A DNA stretch of 6,799 nucleotides, taken from the NCBI GenBank assembly GCA_903934275.1, contig CAIZNF010000279.1, forward strand, positions 1 to 6,799. Reading direction: 5' to 3'. Shown piece after piece: positions 5,458 through 6,799 of this stretch. The notes under the pieces were generated by a model, which had not been told where the DNA came from, did not search any database, and saw nothing but the letters and a program-made list of their open reading frames with translations. How positions within the stretch are numbered: the first letter of the stretch is position 1; each line of letters starts with the position of its first letter. The translations under genes and the position numbers were made by a program. This DNA is from an uncultured Nitrosomonadales bacterium. Its GTDB lineage: Bacteria; Pseudomonadota; Gammaproteobacteria; Burkholderiales; Gallionellaceae.

Positions 5458-6198
5458 TTACGATTTATTGTCCGGCGAAACAGACACCGCTTCATCCACC
5501 AGATTGACGGCTTTGATCGCAACTGCTTCACGCAGCGCCAGCCATCTGCCGACAACCAGCACCAGCACGGCGCAGAACATCGGAACCAACCAATGCAAAT
5601 AATGTTGCGCTTCAACCAGAGCCGCAAACAACGCCTCGCTGACCAGCATCTCTCCCGCGACATAACCGAGCAGCGCACCGCCCGCATAAATAATAAACGG
5701 GAACCGGTCGATCAGCTTCAGCACCAATTGGCTGCTCCATGCGATCATCGGAATGCTGATCAACAGACCGAACACCAGGAGCGACACATTGCCCTTGGCC
5801 GCCGCAGCCACGCCCAGCACGTTATCTAGGCTCATCACGAAGTCGGCGATGATGATAGTTTTAATCGCACCAAACAGCCGCGTATCCGCCTTGATGTTAC
5901 TCGCGCTGTGCTCCTCTTCAGGCAGGATCAGCTTGATGCCGATCCACAGCAACAGCAGCGCACCCACCAGCTTGAGATAAGGCAATGACAACAGAGTCAC
6001 CGCGAAAAAGGTCAGCACTATACGCAACCCTATCGCGCCGCCCACGCCAAACAAAATGCCTTTTTTGCGTTGTGCCTCCGGCAGATTGCGGCAGGCGAGC
6101 GCGATCACCACCGCATTATCGCCACTCAGCAGCAGATCGATCATGATGATCTTGAACACATCGACCCAGAACTGGGTAGTAGAAAACATCTCGAACAT
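5458..6198 (-). CDS. TerC-family (YjbE-like) integral membrane protein, possible metal-ion exporter
   Basis: The gene encodes 246 residues with about seven hydrophobic helices (roughly 12-32, 46-68, 75-93, 112-134, 138-158, 168-188 and 201-220). Two acidic signature motifs mark the TerC superfamily: SGDN at 25-28 in the first helix and SLDN at 123-126 in the fourth, with a polar charged stretch (about 94-108) between the halves. The family includes Alx and YkoY/MeeF-type proteins implicated in manganese export and in metal loading of exported proteins. Tellurite resistance, the origin of the name, is not a safe inference here. Length and motifs resemble the compact YjbE-like members. I chose the ATG at 6198 because it has a GAAAGGG site 5 nt upstream; a second ATG at 6189 is possible but less well placed. 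A universal stress protein gene follows after 12 bp, so the pair is probably one operon. The exact substrate is not visible from sequence. Confidence 0.9.
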   Translation of the reverse strand: MFEMFSTTQFWVDVFKIIMIDLLLSGDNAVVIALACRNLPEAQRKKGILFGVGGAIGLRIVLTFFAVTLLSLPYLKLVGALLLLWIGIKLILPEEEHSASNIKADTRLFGAIKTIIIADFVMSLDNVLGVAAAAKGNVSLLVFGLLISIPMIAWSSQLVLKLIDRFPFIIYAGGALLGYVAGEMLVSEALFAALVEAQHYLHWLVPMFCAVLVLVVGRWLALREAVAIKAVNLVDEAVSVSPDNKS

Positions 6199-6298
6199 TA
6201 CTACCCTTTCAAATCCGTAAGTGGTAAGTGGAGCGGTGCTGCGCACCTCAGTGGGAAATGGGAAATGGGAAATCCCACTCCCTGCTACCCACTCCCTA
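6199..6298. repeat. Repeat-rich spacer between sucD and the TerC-family gene
   Basis: This 100-bp spacer is mostly short repeats. On the plus strand it has two tandem copies of GTAAGTG (6217-6230), a perfect inverted repeat GGTGC-TGC-GCACC (6235-6247), three tandem copies of TGGGAAA (6252-6272), and two direct copies of CCCACTCCCT (6274-6283 and 6288-6297). GTGGGA (6251-6256) is also the inverse of TCCCAC (6273-6278). Read on the coding strand, the CCC blocks become G-triplets just after the sucD stop codon. I see no U-tract for an intrinsic terminator and no clear promoter. The TerC ribosome binding site lies at its low-coordinate end. It looks like a slippage-prone or dispersed-repeat region and not a gene. 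Confidence 0.75.
6204..6210 (-). promoter_or_regulatory. Ribosome binding site that fixes the TerC-family start
   Basis: GAAAGGG on the coding strand lies 5 nt before the ATG at 6198. It supports that ATG over the in-frame upstream start at 6246, which would add 16 residues encoded by the repeat-rich spacer and unlike the family's N-terminus. Confidence 0.7.
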
Positions 6299-6799
6299 CT
6301 ATCCCTTTAACACCTTCTGCATCACGCGCCCCATTTCCGCCGGGTTGCGCGTGATGTGGATGCCACATTCTTCCATCACGGCCAGCTTGTCATCAGCGCC
6401 GCCCTGACCGCCTGAGATGATCGCGCCGGCATGCCCCATACGCTTGCCTTCAGGCGCGGTGACACCCGCGATGAAACCGACCACCGGCTTCTTCATGTTG
6501 TCCTTGATCCAGCGCGCGCATTCTTCCTCGTCGCTGCCGCCGATCTCACCGACCATGATGACCGCATCGGTATCCGGGTCGTTATTGAACAGCTTCATCA
6601 CATCGATATGCTTCATCCCGTTGATCGGGTCGCCGCCGATGCCCACGCAGGAAGACTGCCCCATACCCAGCGCGGAGAGTTGCCCGACGGCCTCATAGGT
6701 CAGCGTGCCGGAGCGCGACACCACGCCGATGCGACCCTTCTTGTGGATATGCCCCGGCATGATGCCGATCTTGATCTCGTCCGGCGTAATCAGCCCCGG
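6299..6799 (-). CDS. sucD: Succinyl-CoA synthetase (ADP-forming) alpha subunit, C-terminal part; 5' end beyond the window
   Basis: The open frame runs to the window edge and holds 166 codons plus a TAG stop. The usual family length is about 290 residues, so roughly the N-terminal 120, including the CoA-binding Rossmann domain, are missing. The visible part has the [20 protein letters not shown] segment, then [10 protein letters not shown], the GIGGDPI loop, [10 protein letters not shown], and GHAGAI. The last carries the active-site histidine that is phosphorylated in the reaction (codon 6431-6433, residue 123 of this fragment). The enzyme interconverts succinyl-CoA and succinate in the TCA cycle with formation of ATP or GTP, as a complex with the SucC beta subunit. 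sucC is expected just upstream, outside the window. The internal ATG at 6760 is not the start, because conserved SucD sequence continues before it. The family call is very secure; the nucleotide specificity is not visible. Confidence 0.97.
   Translation of the reverse strand, partial: PGLITPDEIKIGIMPGHIHKKGRIGVVSRSGTLTYEAVGQLSALGMGQSSCVGIGGDPINGMKHIDVMKLFNNDPDTDAVIMVGEIGGSDEEECARWIKDNMKKPVVGFIAGVTAPEGKRMGHAGAIISGGQGGADDKLAVMEECGIHITRNPAEMGRVMQKVLKG

Noticed and set aside
5287..5829. 180-codon plus-strand open frame opposite the TerC-family and stress-protein genes
   Set aside because: Its product is low-complexity, rich in Gln, Arg and His, as expected from the complement of membrane-protein codons. 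It spans the boundary of two real genes.
6199..6246. N-terminal extension of the TerC-family protein from the ATG at 6246
   Set aside because: The extra 16 residues come from the repeat-rich spacer and lack family similarity. The ATG at 6198 has a good ribosome binding site.
6252..6272. CRISPR-like array
   Set aside because: Units are 7 bp, directly abutting, with no spacers and no cas genes.
6199..6298. Manganese (yybP-ykoY) riboswitch ahead of the TerC-family gene
   Set aside because: Such genes often carry one, but the 100-bp spacer is made of simple repeats and I could not find the conserved paired loops of that riboswitch.

Overview
The window is a stretch of ordinary bacterial chromosome. 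Every protein gene I can support reads on the minus strand, so transcription runs from the high coordinates towards position 1. The protein sequences look betaproteobacterial. A Nitrosomonadales or Gallionellaceae-like organism is my best guess, from the style of Pal and TolB and from the sucD / TerC-family / universal-stress-protein neighbourhood. That assignment is inference, because no rRNA or other decisive marker is present.

Layout in the direction of transcription: (1) 6799-6299 is the C-terminal part of sucD, the alpha subunit of succinyl-CoA synthetase, cut by the window edge. (2) 6298-6199 is a roughly 100-bp spacer built of short tandem, direct and inverted repeats. (3) 6198-5458 is a TerC/YjbE-like seven-helix membrane protein, followed after 12 bp by a UspA-type stress protein (5445-5020); the two look co-transcribed. 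(4) 5019-4926 is a 94-bp spacer with short sequences resembling dispersed genomic repeats. (5) 4925-45 is a complete Tol-Pal operon in the canonical order ybgC, tolQ, tolR, tolA, tolB, pal, cpoB. (6) 44-1 is the downstream flank, with a GC-rich hairpin.

The Tol-Pal genes form one machine. TolQ and TolR form a proton-driven motor in the inner membrane and energise TolA, which spans the periplasm. TolA contacts TolB and the outer-membrane, peptidoglycan-binding lipoprotein Pal. CpoB binds TolA and links outer-membrane constriction to septal peptidoglycan synthesis. YbgC is the cytoplasmic acyl-CoA thioesterase that usually leads the operon. The genes are tightly packed: a 14-nt overlap (tolQ/tolR), a 4-nt ATGA overlap (tolR/tolA), and gaps of 3 to 29 nt elsewhere, consistent with one polycistronic message and translational coupling.

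I found no mobile element, CRISPR array, RNA gene or undescribed system. The features most worth a second look are the repeat-rich spacers (one with a potential G-quadruplex just after the sucD stop codon), a short proline/lysine-rich TolA with a four-fold pentapeptide repeat, and a 22-bp identical repeat between two TolB propeller blades.
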